Source: Helichrysum umbraculigerum (taxonomy: Eukaryota > Streptophyta > Magnoliopsida > Asterales > Asteraceae). Taken from it: a DNA stretch of 64,000 bases. The first letter of the stretch is position 1, and each line of letters begins with the position of its first letter. The stretch is from contig CATIUR010000001.1 of NCBI GenBank assembly GCA_949592205.1, positions 315,412,750-315,476,749 of the forward strand, in the 5' to 3' direction. Positions 43,437 to 57,783 of the stretch are shown in pieces. The notes below the pieces were generated by a model that was not told where the DNA came from, did not search any database, and was given only the letters and a program-made list of their open reading frames with translations. Both the position numbers and the translations under genes were made by a program.

Positions 43437-43439
43437 ATC

Positions 43440-46260
43440 TGTAACACCCCCAATTTTGTTTAGCGGAAGCATTTAGTTTAAGTACTGGGGTGTCACAATA
43501 ACAAAGCATGCATACGTATCAGAGCTTATGATTACAACATAACATAATATATTAAGATGCCAAAAGTGTTAATTACAAAGTTTACGATTCGTCGAATCGT
43601 ACAAGTTAAGATAAATAAGTTTACAAAAGTAGATTTCTGAAATATGACTAAAACATTTCAATTATACTAAAGAAATCCATGTGTTTCCAAAAGTTGGCAT
43701 CCTAAACTTCACGGGTCGCCTAATTCTCCATGTGTGTTGGCGATTCTTACATGCGCAGCTAATTCCCTGAAAAACATAGTAAAAGTCAACAACTAGGTTG
43801 AGTGAATTCACGGGTGTTATGTTTGCAAGTTCAGTTGTGATAAACCACTGTTGTTTATAACGTATCGTGGGAATGTCGCCCAAAAATAGTATTCGTAACA
43901 CCAAATATGTTTTCAAATAGTTGTTTGTAGGAATGTTCGTATCCTATTAGTTGTAGGAAAAACAGTATCCTGTGTTCAAGTATGTTTTGTAGGATTATAC
44001 GTATCCTAATCGTAGATATGTTTCGTTGGGATATTGCCCAAAAATATAGTTCAAGTTATAGTAGGAATGTAAGTATCCTATTAGTTGTTCGTAGGTGTAA
44101 CACTCCCCTAAGACCCGTATCTGGACCACGTGCGGAAGTGTTACAATCCTAATCGTTTGGTGGGTCCATGTTAGTAGGAAACCCATTGCCCATGTCAGAA
44201 GGGACTTTTCAATAGTGTTGCCCATGTCAAGTAGGGACTTTTCAGTAGTGTTGCCCATGTCATGTAGGGACTTTTCAATAGTGTTGCCCATGTCAAGTAA
44301 GGACTTTTCAGTAGTGTTGCCCATGTCAAGTAGGGACTTTTCAATAGTGTTGCCCATGTCAAGTAGGGACTTTTAGTAGTGTTGCCCATGTCAAGTAGGG
44401 ACTTTTAGTTACCCAGTCCGTTATATAAAGTGTTGCTGGTTATCCTCCAGCGTTCTCAAAAATGAGTTCATGTATTTATAGCGTTAGTAGTATGAAAGTA
44501 ATATGTAACACTCCCCCTAAGACCCGTATCTGGACCACGTACGGGCAGTATTACATATTAGATTGAAATCGTCCATTTTGTTTGTCAGTTTACTAGTTCA
44601 AGGTACTCTACTTGTTTGAGTAAAAATGGTATACAATCATGTTTGTATATAAAAGAGTTTGACTATGTTTTCCACCCCTGTTCAAGCAGTTAAAATAGTA
44701 AAAGTAGGGGCTGTGAACTCACCTGTTGAGTTAAGTAATCGTGCGAGTGCTAGCAAACCTAAGCCCAAGTATAGTCCGAATCTCCTAACGTCCTAAACGT
44801 ACGAGATTTAATAAGTATGTGGATGTCTAAGTTAATCATCCATGCTAGTGTTCGTACAACCAAGTTACGTCCAAATCGTTCGTTTAAATGTTTATGTTTG
44901 TATTTCGTATTTGTGAAAATGTATATGATTCGTTGGTGATAGTTTGAAATCCTAATTTCGGTAAAATAAGTGTGTTTGTATTGTTTGTAAAGCTCGTGAA
45001 TCGTATCGTATAAAGATATGCGTTTCCGGTTAGTTCGACACTTAGTGAAAACTAGTTTTTAAACTTCCTGTTTTTAGCGACGCAAGGTGCGACGCTGGGT
45101 TGTTATGCGACGTAGGGTGCGACGTAAAGGTCGAAGTGCGACGTAGGGTGCGACGTTAAGTGTTGCGTCGCAGTTGTTGCGAAATTAAATAATTGTGCGA
45201 CGTAACGGGTTACGTCGCATACGGGTGTTGCGACGTTAGGGTCTGCGTCGCAATTTGCGACGTTCGCAATTTAATGCGACGTAGTGGGTTGCGTCGCTAT
45301 GTGCGACGTAAGGAAGGGTAATTCGACGTAAAGGCCTACGTCGCACTACTGTTTTTGGCCCAAAAGCGACGTAGTCGCCTGTTCGACGAACAGCTTAAAA
45401 ATCAACGAGTTTTGGGTCGATTTGGACATTTTCGGTTGTATAAAACACTAAAACATGGTAATCTAAGTATACTAAATATGAAATATCAATTATAACTTCG
45501 AAATCTAAAGATTTACGGGATTTTTCGGAAACTTACGAGTGTCGGATTTGAAATCTGAAAAGATAGATGTGTAGGGCTCGTTGTCGTGGTCACTTTATTC
45601 CAAAAGAGCGAGGTGATCGGAGGCCGTTTAATGGTAGTTTTGGTGTCGTTTTTGTGGTGGTTTTTGGTTGGTGGTGGTAGTTGTAGAGAGAAAAGAAAAG
45701 AAAGAAAAAGAGAAGGTGATGATGAATGTGAAAAGTGGGGAGGGAGAAAGGGTTTTGTTCCCTTTTTCCTTCCTCTGTGTTTGCGCTCCGCGTTTGTTTA
45801 CCCGATCGTTAAATGTTACAATATTTTAAATTAATACATTTTAATTACATATTTCATCATATTTTTACTTAGTATCTTTTTATGAAATTTTAATAAATTA
45901 AATTATAGGATTTTTAAATCTTTGTTTTATTTTAATTATACGAGTTGACGTTTTGCGTTATAAAATGATATGTAAATATTATTGACATAATATTTAATTG
46001 TTTTCTACGTTATTTAATAATTTCGTTTTATTAAATAATTTTTGTTCACCAAGAGTCGCATATTTTTGTCGCGTCTGTTTTCAGATTGTTCAGTACGTAA
46101 TTACAACTAATTACGAATACGTAATACTATGCGTATTATCTAGTTGGGCTTTGCTAGACTTACCTCTAAAATGTGTTGTGAATTCACTCAAGTAGGGAAT
46201 TAGCCTAATAATGCAAGTGATTAACGTTAATAATCGCGTTCGAATTTGCGGGGTGTTACA
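43440..46260 (-). repeat. LTR 2 of the C array (variant b)
   Basis: 2821 bp. Variant-b marks: CGGAAGTG near 44134, GTAAGGAC in the minisatellite, GATTTTTCGG near 45520, and CATAACATAA near 43540. Confidence 0.95.
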
Positions 46261-48229
46261 TTCTCCCCTCGTTAGAGAAATCTCGTCCCGAGATTTAAAA
46301 CCAAGTCGGATCGCCCGCGGCGTATGTTCTCCGATGAGTCATGTTGTTAACAATAGTGATAGTTTGCGTGGCGTTCAATTGTTGCCATAGAAGTTCAATC
46401 AGTTTAAGTATGCTCGCGGCATAGTTCAATATGTTGTGTGTTTCGTTTCGTGGTCAGAGTGTACCAAGTGTTGTGTTCGAATTGACATTCGAGTAAAACG
46501 TATGTTAAATCATAGCAATAGTCGCTAAAACGTACCGTGCTAGTTGAGATCCGCGACCATTTCTGGTGCACGGAGGATGTATGCGCGGCTACGCCCCGGT
46601 GGGATGGTTGCGATGCGGTTGTTGTTGTTTTGATTGTTGTTCCCGGGGTTGTTCTGGTTGTTGTTATTCTGATTGTTGTTGGCATTATAGAGTTGGGGGC
46701 ACTGATTTCGGTAGTGTCCCGGGTCGCCACATCGGAAACAGCCATTGTTTCGTTGTTCGTTGTTCGTGGGGTGAGTTCTACAAGCTTCGGTTCTGTGTCC
46801 GAATTGGTTGCATTTATCACAGAAGAAACAATCTCCTTCATGATGTTTTCCGCACTTCCCACACTTGGGCCTGTTACCAAGGTAGGGTTTCTGTTCAGTG
46901 TTGGTGATCGCAGCAAAGGCTCGGGTGTTTCCCGGGTTTCTGTTTTGTTGGACCTGACGGTCGTTACCCTCGCTGTTCCATTTGCGTTTGTGGGTTCCAG
47001 ATTCGCCCGCATCAGTACGGGTAGGTTCAGTTTTCCCTGTGATAGCTTTCAGGGTTCCAATCTCGACCGCGTCGTCGGTTAAGCTGTGAACCAGATCCAC
47101 TGCGCTCCTAAAAGTGGCGGGTTTGGAGGACATAACCATGCCTCGGATCTATGGTGCCAAACCCCTGTTGTAACGCTCAATGCGTTTGCTCTCGGGGGTT
47201 ACCATGTGAGGCACAAGACGTGCAAGCTCCTGGAATCTAGTTGTATAACCGGAAATATCAGCGCCGATCATTTGAATGTTCCAGAATTCTGTTTCAAGTT
47301 TCTGCATCTCGTTGGGAGGGCAAAATTCCTCCATCAGCATTCATTTCAGTGTCTCCCATGAGATGGAGTAAGCAGCTGGGCGTCCCATGATTTGTACCTG
47401 AGCGTTCCACCATGTTAGCGCTTTGTCGGCTAGAGTGCAGGTGGCGTATTTCACAATTTTGTCGGTGGCGCAGTCGCTGATGTCGATGACTGATTCAGTT
47501 TTCTCAATCCACTGGACCAGGCCGATGGCCCCTTCGGTCCCGGTGAAGGTGCTGGGTTTACAAGACTAGAAGGTTTTGTAGGAACACCCCTGCTGGGTAT
47601 TGTTTGGGGTTTCACTGTTGACGGGAGTGGCTCCACTATTGTTGGTTAGGTTTTCATGATTTCTGCTGGCCTCGTACTGAGCAATAGCCTCAGCCACGCG
47701 GCGTGCGATTATTTGTTCGGTTGTTTCTGGAGGCGGATGTGGAGGAGGAACATTTCGTCGACTGTTTCGAGTATTTCTTTGTTTAGGAGGCATGCTGACG
47801 TTCTGCGATGAAAAGATGCAGAAGTCAATGCCAATGAAAAATATGTGAGAAGTAAAGTTTCACATATTTCAAGTTTTTGAATATCAAGAAAAATTGTCGA
47901 ATCCCCATCACGTATCTTACGACTATGAAACACCCATATGTACTCAGTATAATATAATCACGTTGGCCAGGCGTCATTATATGATGCTGAATACATACTT
48001 CTTTTCATCAACCGTTTAACACGATCAGGTTCATATGAGATCTGAGTACAATGAACGAGTCGAATGTGGTGAACAGTTCACGCGTATCGAGGTATCGCAA
48101 CGATAGTTTAGATGTATGCAAATGTATATATGCATGTACGTTCTAGCCAAGGCTATAGTCTAGGTCTCTAGGTTTCTAAGTCACCTAAAGTTTCCTAGTT
48201 CGCTATAACCAATGGCTCTGATACTAATC
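46261..48229 (-). mobile_element. Internal region of C unit 2 (long form, 1969 bp)
   Basis: Retains the 13 bases GATCATTTGAATG near 47265 that are missing in units 1, 3 and 4. The primer site is mutated (48214-48226). Confidence 0.9.
46540..47793 (-). pseudogene. gag: Broken gag of C unit 2
   Basis: TAG at 47566-47568 replaces Gln of FQSC seen in the short form. The shared TGA before MLMEEFCPP is also present. In this copy the frame from MLMEEFCPPNEMQKL is in register through WNIQMIGADISGYTTRF but meets a stop near 47149. Confidence 0.88.
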
Positions 48230-51050
48230 TGTAACACCCCCAATTTTGTTTAGCGGAAGCATTTAGTTTAAGTACTGGGGTGTCACAATAACAAAGCATG
48301 CATACGTATCAGAGCTTATGATTACAACAGAACATAATATATTAAGATGCCAAAAGTGTTAATTACAAAGTTTACGATTCGTCGAATCGTACAAGTTAAG
48401 ATAAATAAGTTTACAAAAGTAGATTTCTGAAATATGACTAAAACATTTCAGTTATACTAAAGAAATCCATGTGTTTCCAAAAGTTGGCATCCTAAACTTC
48501 ACGGGTCGCCTAATTCTCCATGTGTGTTGGCGATTCTTACATGCGCAGCTAATTCCCTGAAAAACATAGTAAAAGTCAACAACTAGGTTGAGTGAATTCA
48601 CGGGTGTTATGTTTGCAAGTTCAGTTGTGATAAACCACTGTTGTTTATAACGTATCGTGGGAATGTCGCCCAAAAATAGTATTCGTAACACCAAATATGT
48701 TTTCAAATAGTTGTTTGTAGGAATGTTCGTATCCTATTAGTTGTAGGAAAAACAGTATCCTGTGTTCAAGTATGTTTTGTAGGATTATACGTATCCTAAT
48801 CGTAGATATGTTTCGTTGGGATATTGCCCAAAAATATAGTTCAAGTTATAGTAGGAATGTAAGTATCCTATTAGTTGTTCGTAGGTGTAACACTCCCCTA
48901 AGACCCGTATCTGGACCACGTGCGGCAGTGTTACAATCCTAATCGTTTGGTGGGTCCATGTTAGTAGGAAACCCATTGCCCATGTCAGAAGGGACTTTTC
49001 AATAGTGTTGCCCATGTCAAGTAGGGACTTTTCAGTAGTGTTGCCCATGTCATGTAGGGACTTTTCAATGGTGTTGCCCATGTCAAGTAGGGACTTTTCA
49101 GTAGTGTTGCCCATGTCAAGTAGGGACTTTTCAATAGTGTTGCCCATGTCAAGTAGGGACTTTTAGTAGTGTTGCCCATGTCAAGTAGGGACTTTTAGTT
49201 ACCCAGTCCGTTATATAAAGTGTTGCTGGTTATCCTCCAGCGTTCTCAAAAACGAGTTCATGTATTTATAGCGTTAGTAGTATGAAAGTAATATGTAACA
49301 CTCCCCCTAAGACCCGTATCTGGACCACGTACGGGCAGTATTACATATTAGATTGAAATCGTCCATTTTGTTTGTGAGTTTACTAGTTCAAGGTACTCTA
49401 CTTGTTTGAGTAAAAATGGTATACAATCATGTTTGTATATAAAAGAGTTTGACTATGTTTTCCACCCCTGTTCAAGCAGTTAAAACAGTAAAAGTAGGGG
49501 CTGTGAACTCACCTGTTGAGTTAAGTAATCGTGCGAGTGCTAGCAAACCTAAGCCCAAGTATAGTCCGAATCTCCTAACGTCCTAAACGTACGAGATTTA
49601 ACAAGTATGTGGATGTCTAAGTTAATCATCCATGCTAGTGTTCGTACAACCAAGTTACGTCCAAATCGTTCGTTTAAATGTTTATGTTTGTATTTCGTAT
49701 TTGTGAAAATGTATATGATTCGTTGGTGATAGTTTGAAATCCTAATTTCGGTAAAATAAGTGTGTTTGTATTGTTTGTAAAGCTCGTGAATCGTATCGTA
49801 TAAAGATATGCGTTTCCGGTTAGTTCGACACTTAGTGAAAACTAGTTTTTAAACTTCCTGTTTTTAGCGACGCAAGGTGCGACGCTGGGTTGTTATGCGA
49901 CGTAGGGTGCGACGTAAAGGTCGAAGTGCGACGTAGGGTGCGACGTTAAGTGTTGCGTCGCAGTTGTTGCGAAATTAAATAATTGTGCGACGTAACGGGT
50001 TACGTCGCATACGGGTGTTGCGACGTTAGGGTCTGCGTCGCAATTTGCGACGTTCGCAATTTAATGCGACGTAGTGGGTTGCGTCGCTATGTGCGACGTA
50101 AGGAAGGGTAATGCGACGTAAAGGCCTACGTCGCACTACTGTTTTTGGCCCAAAAGCGACGTAGTCGCCTGTTCGACGAACAGCTTAAAAATCAACGAGT
50201 TTTGGGTCGATTTGGACATTTTCGGTTGTATAAAACACTAAAACATGGTAATCTAAGTATACTAAACATGAAATATCAATTATAACTTCGAAATCTAAAG
50301 ATTTACGGGATTTGTCGGAAACTTACGAGTGTCGGATTTGAAATCCGAAAAGATAGATGTGTAGGGCTCGTTGTCGTGGTCACTTTATTCCAAAAGAGCG
50401 AGGTGATCGGAGGCCGTTTAATGGTAGTTTTGGTGTCGTTTTTGTGGTGGTTTTTGGTTGGTGGTGGTAGTTGTAGAGAGAAAAGAAAAGAAAGAAAAAG
50501 AGAAGGTGATGATGAATGTGAAAAGTGGGGAGGGAGAAAGGGTTTTGTTCCCTTTTTCCTTCCTCTGTGTTTGCGCTCCGCGTTTGTTTACCCGATCGTT
50601 AAATGTTACAATATTTTAAATTAATACATTTTAATTACATATTTCATCATATTTTTACTTAGTATCTTTTTATGAAATTTTAATAAATTAAATTATAGGA
50701 TTTTTAAATCTTTGTTTTATTTTAATTATACGAGTTGACGTTTTGCGTTATAAAATGATATGTAAATATTATTGACATAATATTTAATTGTTTTCTACGT
50801 TATTTAATAATTTCGTTTTATTAAATAATTTTTGTTCACCAAGAGTCGCATATTTTTGTCGCGTCTGTTTTCAGATTGTTCAGTACGTAATTACAACTAA
50901 TTACGAATACGTAATACTATGCGTATTATCTAGTTGGGCTTTGCTAGACTTACCTCTAAAATGTGTTGTGAATTCACTCAAGTAGGGAATTAGCCTAATA
51001 ATGCAAGTGATTAACGTTAATAATCGCGTTCGAATTTGCGGGGTGTTACA
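48230..51050 (-). repeat. LTR 3 of the C array (variant a)
   Basis: 2821 bp with CGGCAGTG near 48923 and GATTTGTCGG near 50312, as in LTRs 1 and 4. Confidence 0.95.
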
Positions 51051-53006
51051 TTCTCCCCTCGTTAGAGAAATCTCGTCCCGAGATTTAAAACCAAGTCGGA
51101 TCGCCCGCGGCGTATGTTCTCCGATGAGTCATGTTGTTAACAATAGTGATAGTTTGCGTGGCGTTCAATTGTTGCCATAGAAGTTCAATCAGTTTAAGTA
51201 TGCTCGCGGCATAGTTCAATATGTTGTGTGTTTCGTTTCGTCGTCAGAGTGTACCAAGTGTTGTGTTCGAATTGACATTCGAGTAAAACGTATGTTAAAT
51301 CGTAGCAATAGTCGCTAAAACGTACCGTGCTAGTTGAGATCCGCGACCGTTTCTGGTGCACGGAGGATGTATGCGCGGCTACGCCCCGGTGGGATGGTTG
51401 CGATGCGGTTGTTGTTGTTTTGATTGTTGTTCCCGGGGTTGTTCTGGTTGTTGTTATTCTGATTGTTGTTGGCATTATAGAGTTGGGGGCACTGATTTCG
51501 GTAGTGTCCCGGGTCGCCACATCGGAAACAGCCATTGTTTCGTTGTTCGTTGTTCGTGGGGTGAGTTCTACAAGCTTCGGTTCTGTGTCCGAATTGGTTG
51601 CATTTATCACAGAAGAAACAATCTCCTTCATGATGTTTTCCGCACTTCCCACACTTGGGCCTGTTACCAAGGTAGGGTTTCTGTTCAGTGTTGGTGATCG
51701 CAGCAAAGGCTCGGGTGTTTCCCGGGTTTCTGTTTTGTTGGACCTGACGGTCGTTACCCTCGCTGTTCCATTTGCGTTTGTGGGTTCCAGATTCGCCCGC
51801 ATCAGTACGGGTAGGTTCAGTTTTCCCTGTGATAGCTTTCAGGGTTCCAATCTCGACCGCGTCGTCGGTTAAGCTGTGAGCCAGATCCACTGCGCTCCTA
51901 AAAGTGGCGGGTTTGGAGGACATAACCATGCCTCGGATCTGTGGTACCAAACCCCTGTTGTAACGCTCAATGCGTTTGCTCTCGGGGGTTACCATGTGAG
52001 GCACAAGACGTGCAAGCTCCTGGAATCTAGTTGTATAACCGGAAATATCAGCGCCCTCCAGAATTCTGTTTCAAGTTTCTGCATCTCGTTGGGAGGGCAA
52101 AATTCCTCCATCAGCATTCATTTCAGTGTCTCCCATGAGATGGAGTAAGCAGCTGGGCGTCCCATGATTTGTACCTGAGCGTTCCACCATGTTAGCGCTT
52201 TGTCGGCTAGAGTGCAGGTGGCGTATTTCACAATTTTGTCGGTGGCGCAGTCGCTGATGTCGATGACTGATTCAGTTTTCTCAATCCACTGGACCAGGCC
52301 GATGGCCCCTTCGGTCCCGGTGAAGGTGCTGGGTTTACAAGACTGGAAGGTTTTGTAGGAACACCCCTGCTGGGTATTGTTTGGGGTTTCGCTGTTGACG
52401 GGAGTGGCTCCACTATTGTTGGTTAGGTTTTCACGATTTCTGCTGGCCTCGTACTTAGCAATAGCCTCAGCCATGCGGCGTGCGATTATTTGTTCGGTTG
52501 TTTCTGGAGGCGGATGTGGAGGAGGAACATTTCGTCGACTGTTTCGAGTATTTCTTTGTTTAGGAGGCATGCTGACGTTCTGCGATGAAAAGATGCAGAA
52601 GTCAATGCCAATGAAAAATATGTGAGAAGTAAAGTTTCACATATTTCAAGTTTTCGAATATCAAGAAAAATTGTCGAATCCCCATCACGTATCTTACGAC
52701 TATGAAACACCCATATGTACTCAGTATAATATAATCACGTTGGCCAGGCGTCATTATATGATGCTGAATACATACTTCTTTTCATCAACCGTTTAACACG
52801 ATCAGGTTCATATGAGATCTGAGTACAATGAACGAGTCGAATGTGGTGAACAGTTCACGCGTATCGAGGTATCGCAACGATAGTTTAGATGTATGCAAAT
52901 GTATATATGCATGTACGTTCTAGCCAAGGCTATAGTCTAGGTCTCTAGGTTTCTAAGTCACCTAAAGTTTCCTAGTTCGCTATAACCAATGGCTCTGATA
53001 CTAATC
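51051..53006 (-). mobile_element. Internal region of C unit 3 (short form, 1956 bp)
   Basis: Has the 13-base deletion (GCCCTCCAG near 52054) but the mutated primer site and GGCTATAG near 52927 typical of the long form, so it is a mosaic. Confidence 0.9.
51330..52570 (-). pseudogene. gag: Broken gag of C unit 3
   Basis: Same lesions as unit 1 (TGA at 52118-52120 and the 13-base deletion). It differs by AKYEASRN in place of AQYEASRN. Confidence 0.88.
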
Positions 53007-55827
53007 TGTAACACCCCCAATTTTGTTTAGCGGAAGCATTTAGTTTAAGTACTGGGGTGTCACAATAACAAAGCATGCATACGTATCAGAGCTTATGATT
53101 ACAACAGAACATAATATATTAAGATGCCAAAAGTGTTAATTACAAAGTTTACGATTCGTCGAATCGTACAAGTTAAGATAAATAAGTTTACAAAAGTAGA
53201 TTTCTGAAATATGACTAAAACATTTCAGTTATACTAAAGAAATCCATGTGTTTCCAAAAGTTGGCATCCTAAACTTCACGGGTCGCCTAATTCTCCATGT
53301 GTGTTGGCGATTCTTACATGCGCAGCTAATTCCCTGAAAAACATAGTAAAAGTCAACAACTAGGTTGAGTGAATTCACGGGTGTTATGTTTGCAAGTTCA
53401 GTTGTGATAAACCACTGTTGTTTATAACGTATCGTGGGAATGTCGCCCAAAAATAGTATTCGTAACACCAAATATGTTTTCAAATAGTTGTTTGTAGGAA
53501 TGTTCGTATCCTATTAGTTGTAGGAAAAACAGTATCCTGTGTTCAAGTATGTTTTGTAGGATTATACGTATCCTAATCGTAGATATGTTTCGTTGGGATA
53601 TTGCCCAAAAATATAGTTCAAGTTATAGTAGGAATGTAAGTATCCTATTAGTTGTTCGTAGGTGTAACACTCCCCTAAGACCCGTATCTGGACCACGTGC
53701 GGCAGTGTTACAATCCTAATCGTTTGGTGGGTCCATGTTAGTAGGAAACCCATTGCCCATGTCAGAAGGGACTTTTCAATAGTGTTGCCCATGTCAAGTA
53801 GGGACTTTTCAGTAGTGTTGCCCATGTCATGTAGGGACTTTTCAATGGTGTTGCCCATGTCAAGTAGGGACTTTTCAGTAGTGTTGCCCATGTCAAGTAG
53901 GGACTTTTCAATAGTGTTGCCCATGTCAAGTAGGGACTTTTAGTAGTGTTGCCCATGTCAAGTAGGGACTTTTAGTTACCCAGTCCGTTATATAAAGTGT
54001 TGCTGGTTATCCTCCAGCGTTCTCAAAAACGAGTTCATGTATTTATAGCGTTAGTAGTATGAAAGTAATATGTAACACTCCCCCTAAGACCCGTATCTGG
54101 ACCACGTACGGGCAGTATTACATATTAGATTGAAATCGTCCATTTTGTTTGTGAGTTTACTAGTTCAAGGTACTCTACTTGTTTGAGTAAAAATGGTATA
54201 CAATCATGTTTGTATATAAAAGAGTTTGACTATGTTTTCCACCCCTGTTCAAGCAGTTAAAACAGTAAAAGTAGGGGCTGTGAACTCACCTGTTGAGTTA
54301 AGTAATCGTGCGAGTGCTAGCAAACCTAAGCCCAAGTATAGTCCGAATCTCCTAACGTCCTAAACGTACGAGATTTAACAAGTATGTGGATGTCTAAGTT
54401 AATCATCCATGCTAGTGTTCGTACAACCAAGTTACGTCCAAATCGTTCGTTTAAATGTTTATGTTTGTATTTCGTATTTGTGAAAATGTATATGATTCGT
54501 TGGTGATAGTTTGAAATCCTAATTTCGGTAAAATAAGTGTGTTTGTATTGTTTGTAAAGCTCGTGAATCGTATCGTATAAAGATATGCGTTTCCGGTTAG
54601 TTCGACACTTAGTGAAAACTAGTTTTTAAACTTCCTGTTTTTAGCAACGCAAGGTGCGACGCTGGGTTGTTATGCGACGTAGGGTGCGACGTAAAGGTCG
54701 AAGTGCGACGTAGGGTGCGACGTTAAGTGTTGCGTCGCAGTTGTTGCGAAATTAAATAATTGTGCGACGTAACGGGTTACGTCGCATACGGGTGTTGCGA
54801 CGTTAGGGTCTGCGTCGCAATTTGCGACGTTCGCAATTTAATGCGACGTAGTGGGTTGCGTCGCTATGTGCGACGTAAGGAAGGGTAATGCGACGTAAAG
54901 GCCTACGTCGCACTACTGTTTTTGGCCCAAAAGCGACGTAGTCGCCTGTTCGACGAACAGCTTAAAAATCAACGAGTTTTGGGTCGATTTGGACATTTTC
55001 GGTTGTATAAAACACTAAAACATGGTAATCTAAGTATACTAAACATGAAATATCAATTATAACTTCGAAATCTAAAGATTTACGGGATTTGTCGGAAACT
55101 TACGAGTGTCGGATTTGAAATCCGAAAAGATAGATGTGTAGGGCTCGTTGTCGTGGTCACTTTATTCCAAAAGAGCGAGGTGATCGGAGGCCGTTTAATG
55201 GTAGTTTTGGTGTCGTTTTTGTGGTGGTTTTTGGTTGGTGGTGGTAGTTGTAGAGAGAAAAGAAAAGAAAGAAAAAGAGAAGGTGATGATGAATGTGAAA
55301 AGTGGGGAGGGAGAAAGGGTTTTGTTCCCTTTTTCCTTCCTCTGTGTTTGCGCTCCGCGTTTGTTTACCCGATCGTTAAATGTTACAATATTTTAAATTA
55401 ATACATTTTAATTACATATTTCATCATATTTTTACTTAGTATCTTTTTATGAAATTTTAATAAATTAAATTATAGGATTTTTAAATCTTTGTTTTATTTT
55501 AATTATACGAGTTGACGTTTTGCGTTATAAAATGATATGTAAATATTATTGACATAATATTTAATTGTTTTCTACGTTATTTAATAATTTCGTTTTATTA
55601 AATAATTTTTGTTCACCAAGAGTCGCATATTTTTGTCGCGTCTGTTTTCAGATTGTTCAGTACGTAATTACAACTAATTACGAATACGTAATACTATGCG
55701 TATTATCTAGTTGGGCTTTGCTAGACTTACCTCTAAAATGTGTTGTGAATTCACTCAAGTAGGGAATTAGCCTAATAATGCAAGTGATTAACGTTAATAA
55801 TCGCGTTCGAATTTGCGGGGTGTTACA
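53007..55827 (-). repeat. LTR 4 of the C array (variant a)
   Basis: 2821 bp, almost the same as LTR 3; a private change is TTAGCAACGC near 54645. Confidence 0.95.
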
Positions 55828-57783
55828 TTCTCCCCTCGTTAGAGAAATCTCGTCCCGAGATTTAAAACCAAGTCGGATCGCCCGCGGCGTATGTTCTCCG
55901 ATGAGTCATGTTGTTAACAATAGTGATAGTTTGCGTGGCGTTCAATTGTTGCCATAGAAGTTCAATCAGTTTAAGTATGCTCGCGGCATAGTTCAATATG
56001 TTGTGTGTTTCGTTTCGTCGTCAGAGTGTACCAAGTGTTGTGTTCGAATTGACATTCGAGTAAAACGTATGTTAAATCGTAGCAATAGTCGCTAAAACGT
56101 ACCGTGCTAGTTGAGATCCGCGACCGTTTCTGGTGCACGGAGGATGTATGCGCGGCTACGCCCCGGTGGGATGGTTGCGATGCGGTTGTTGTTGTTTTGA
56201 TTGTTGTTCCCGGGGTTGTTCTGGTTGTTGTTATTCTGATTGTTGTTGGCATTATAGAGTTGGGGGCACTGATTTCGGTAGTGTCCCGGGTCGCCACATC
56301 GGAAACAGCCATTGTTTCGTTGTTCGTTGTTCGTGGGGTGAGTTCTACAAGCTTCGGTTCTGTGTCCGAATTGGTTGCATTTATCACAGAAGAAACAATC
56401 TCCTTCATGATGTTTTCCGCACTTCCCACACTTGGGCCTGTTACCAAGGTAGGGTTTCTGTTCAGTGTTGGTGATCGCAGCAAAGGCTCGGGTGTTTCCC
56501 GGGTTTCTGTTTTGTTGGACCTGACGGTCGTTACCCTCGCTGTTCCATTTGCGTTTGTGGGTTCCAGATTCGCCCGCATCAGTACGGGTAGGTTCAGTTT
56601 TCCCTGTGATAGCTTTCAGGGTTCCAATCTCGACCGCGTCGTCGGTTAAGCTGTGAGCCAGATCCACTGCGCTCCTAAAAGTGGCGGGTTTGGAGGACAT
56701 AACCATGCCTCGGATCTGTGGTACCAAACCCCTGTTGTAACGCTCAATGCGTTTGCTCTCGGGGGTTACCATGTGAGGCACAAGACGTGCAAGCTCCTGG
56801 AATCTAGTTGTATAACCGGAAATATCAGCGCCCTCCAGAATTCTGTTTCAAGTTTCTGCATCTCGTTGGGAGGGCAAAATTCCTCCATCAGCATTCATTT
56901 CAGTGTCTCCCATGAGATGGAGTAAGCAGCTGGGCGTCCCATGATTTGTACCTGAGCGTTCCACCATGTTAGCGCTTTGTCGGCTAGAGTGCAGGTGGCG
57001 TATTTCACAATTTTGTCGGTGGCGCAGTCGCTGATGTCGATGACTGATTCAGTTTTCTCAATCCACTGGACCAGGCCGATGGCCCCTTCGGTCCCGGTGA
57101 AGGTGCTGGGTTTACAAGACTGGAAGGTTTTGTAGGAACACCCCTGCTGGGTATTGTTTGGGGTTTCGCTGTTGACGGGAGTGGCTCCACTATTGTTGGT
57201 TAGGTTTTCACGATTTCTGCTGGCCTCGTACTGAGCAATAGCCTCAGCCATGCGGCGTGCGATTATTTGTTCGGTTGTTTCTGGAGGCGGATGTGGAGGA
57301 GGAACATTTCGTCGACTGTTTCGAGTATTTCTTTGTTTAGGAGGCATGCTGACGTTCTGCGATGAAAAGATGCAGAAGTCAATGCCAATGAAAAATATGT
57401 GAGAAGTAAAGTTTCACATATTTCAAGTTTTCGAATATCAAGAAAAATTGTCGAATCCCCATCACGTATCTTACGACTATGAAACACCCATATGTACTCA
57501 GTATAATATAATCACGTTGGCCAGGCGTCATTATATGATGCTGAATACATACTTCTTTTCATCAACCGTTTAACACGATCAGGTTCATATGAGATCTGAG
57601 TACAATGAACGAGTCGAATGTGGTGAACAGTTCACGCGTATCGAGGTATCGCAACGATAGTTTAGATGTATGCAAATGTATATATGCATGTACGTTCTAG
57701 CCAAGACTATAGTCTAGGTCTCTAGGTTTCTAAGTCACCTAAAGTTTCCTAGTTCGCTATAACCAATGGCTCTGATACCAATC
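55828..57783 (-). mobile_element. Internal region of C unit 4 (short form, 1956 bp)
   Basis: 13-base deletion, as in unit 3 (GCCCTCCAG near 56831), and CGTCGTCAG near 56016 shared only with unit 3. The primer site is intact, as in unit 1. Confidence 0.9.
56107..57347 (-). pseudogene. gag: Broken gag of C unit 4
   Basis: TGA at 56895-56897 and the 13-base deletion. The halves before and after correspond to residues 1-150 and about 180 onward of the parent Gag. Confidence 0.88.

Larger units (their letters stand above)
41484..43439 (-). mobile_element. Internal region of C unit 1 (short form, 1956 bp)
   Basis: On the minus strand: primer site, about 420-bp leader, broken gag, a short tail with the typical gypsy ending (ATCTCGGGACGAGATT) and a GAGGGGAGAA polypurine tract. 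All of protease, RT, RNase H and integrase is missing between about 41763 and 41600. Confidence 0.9.
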
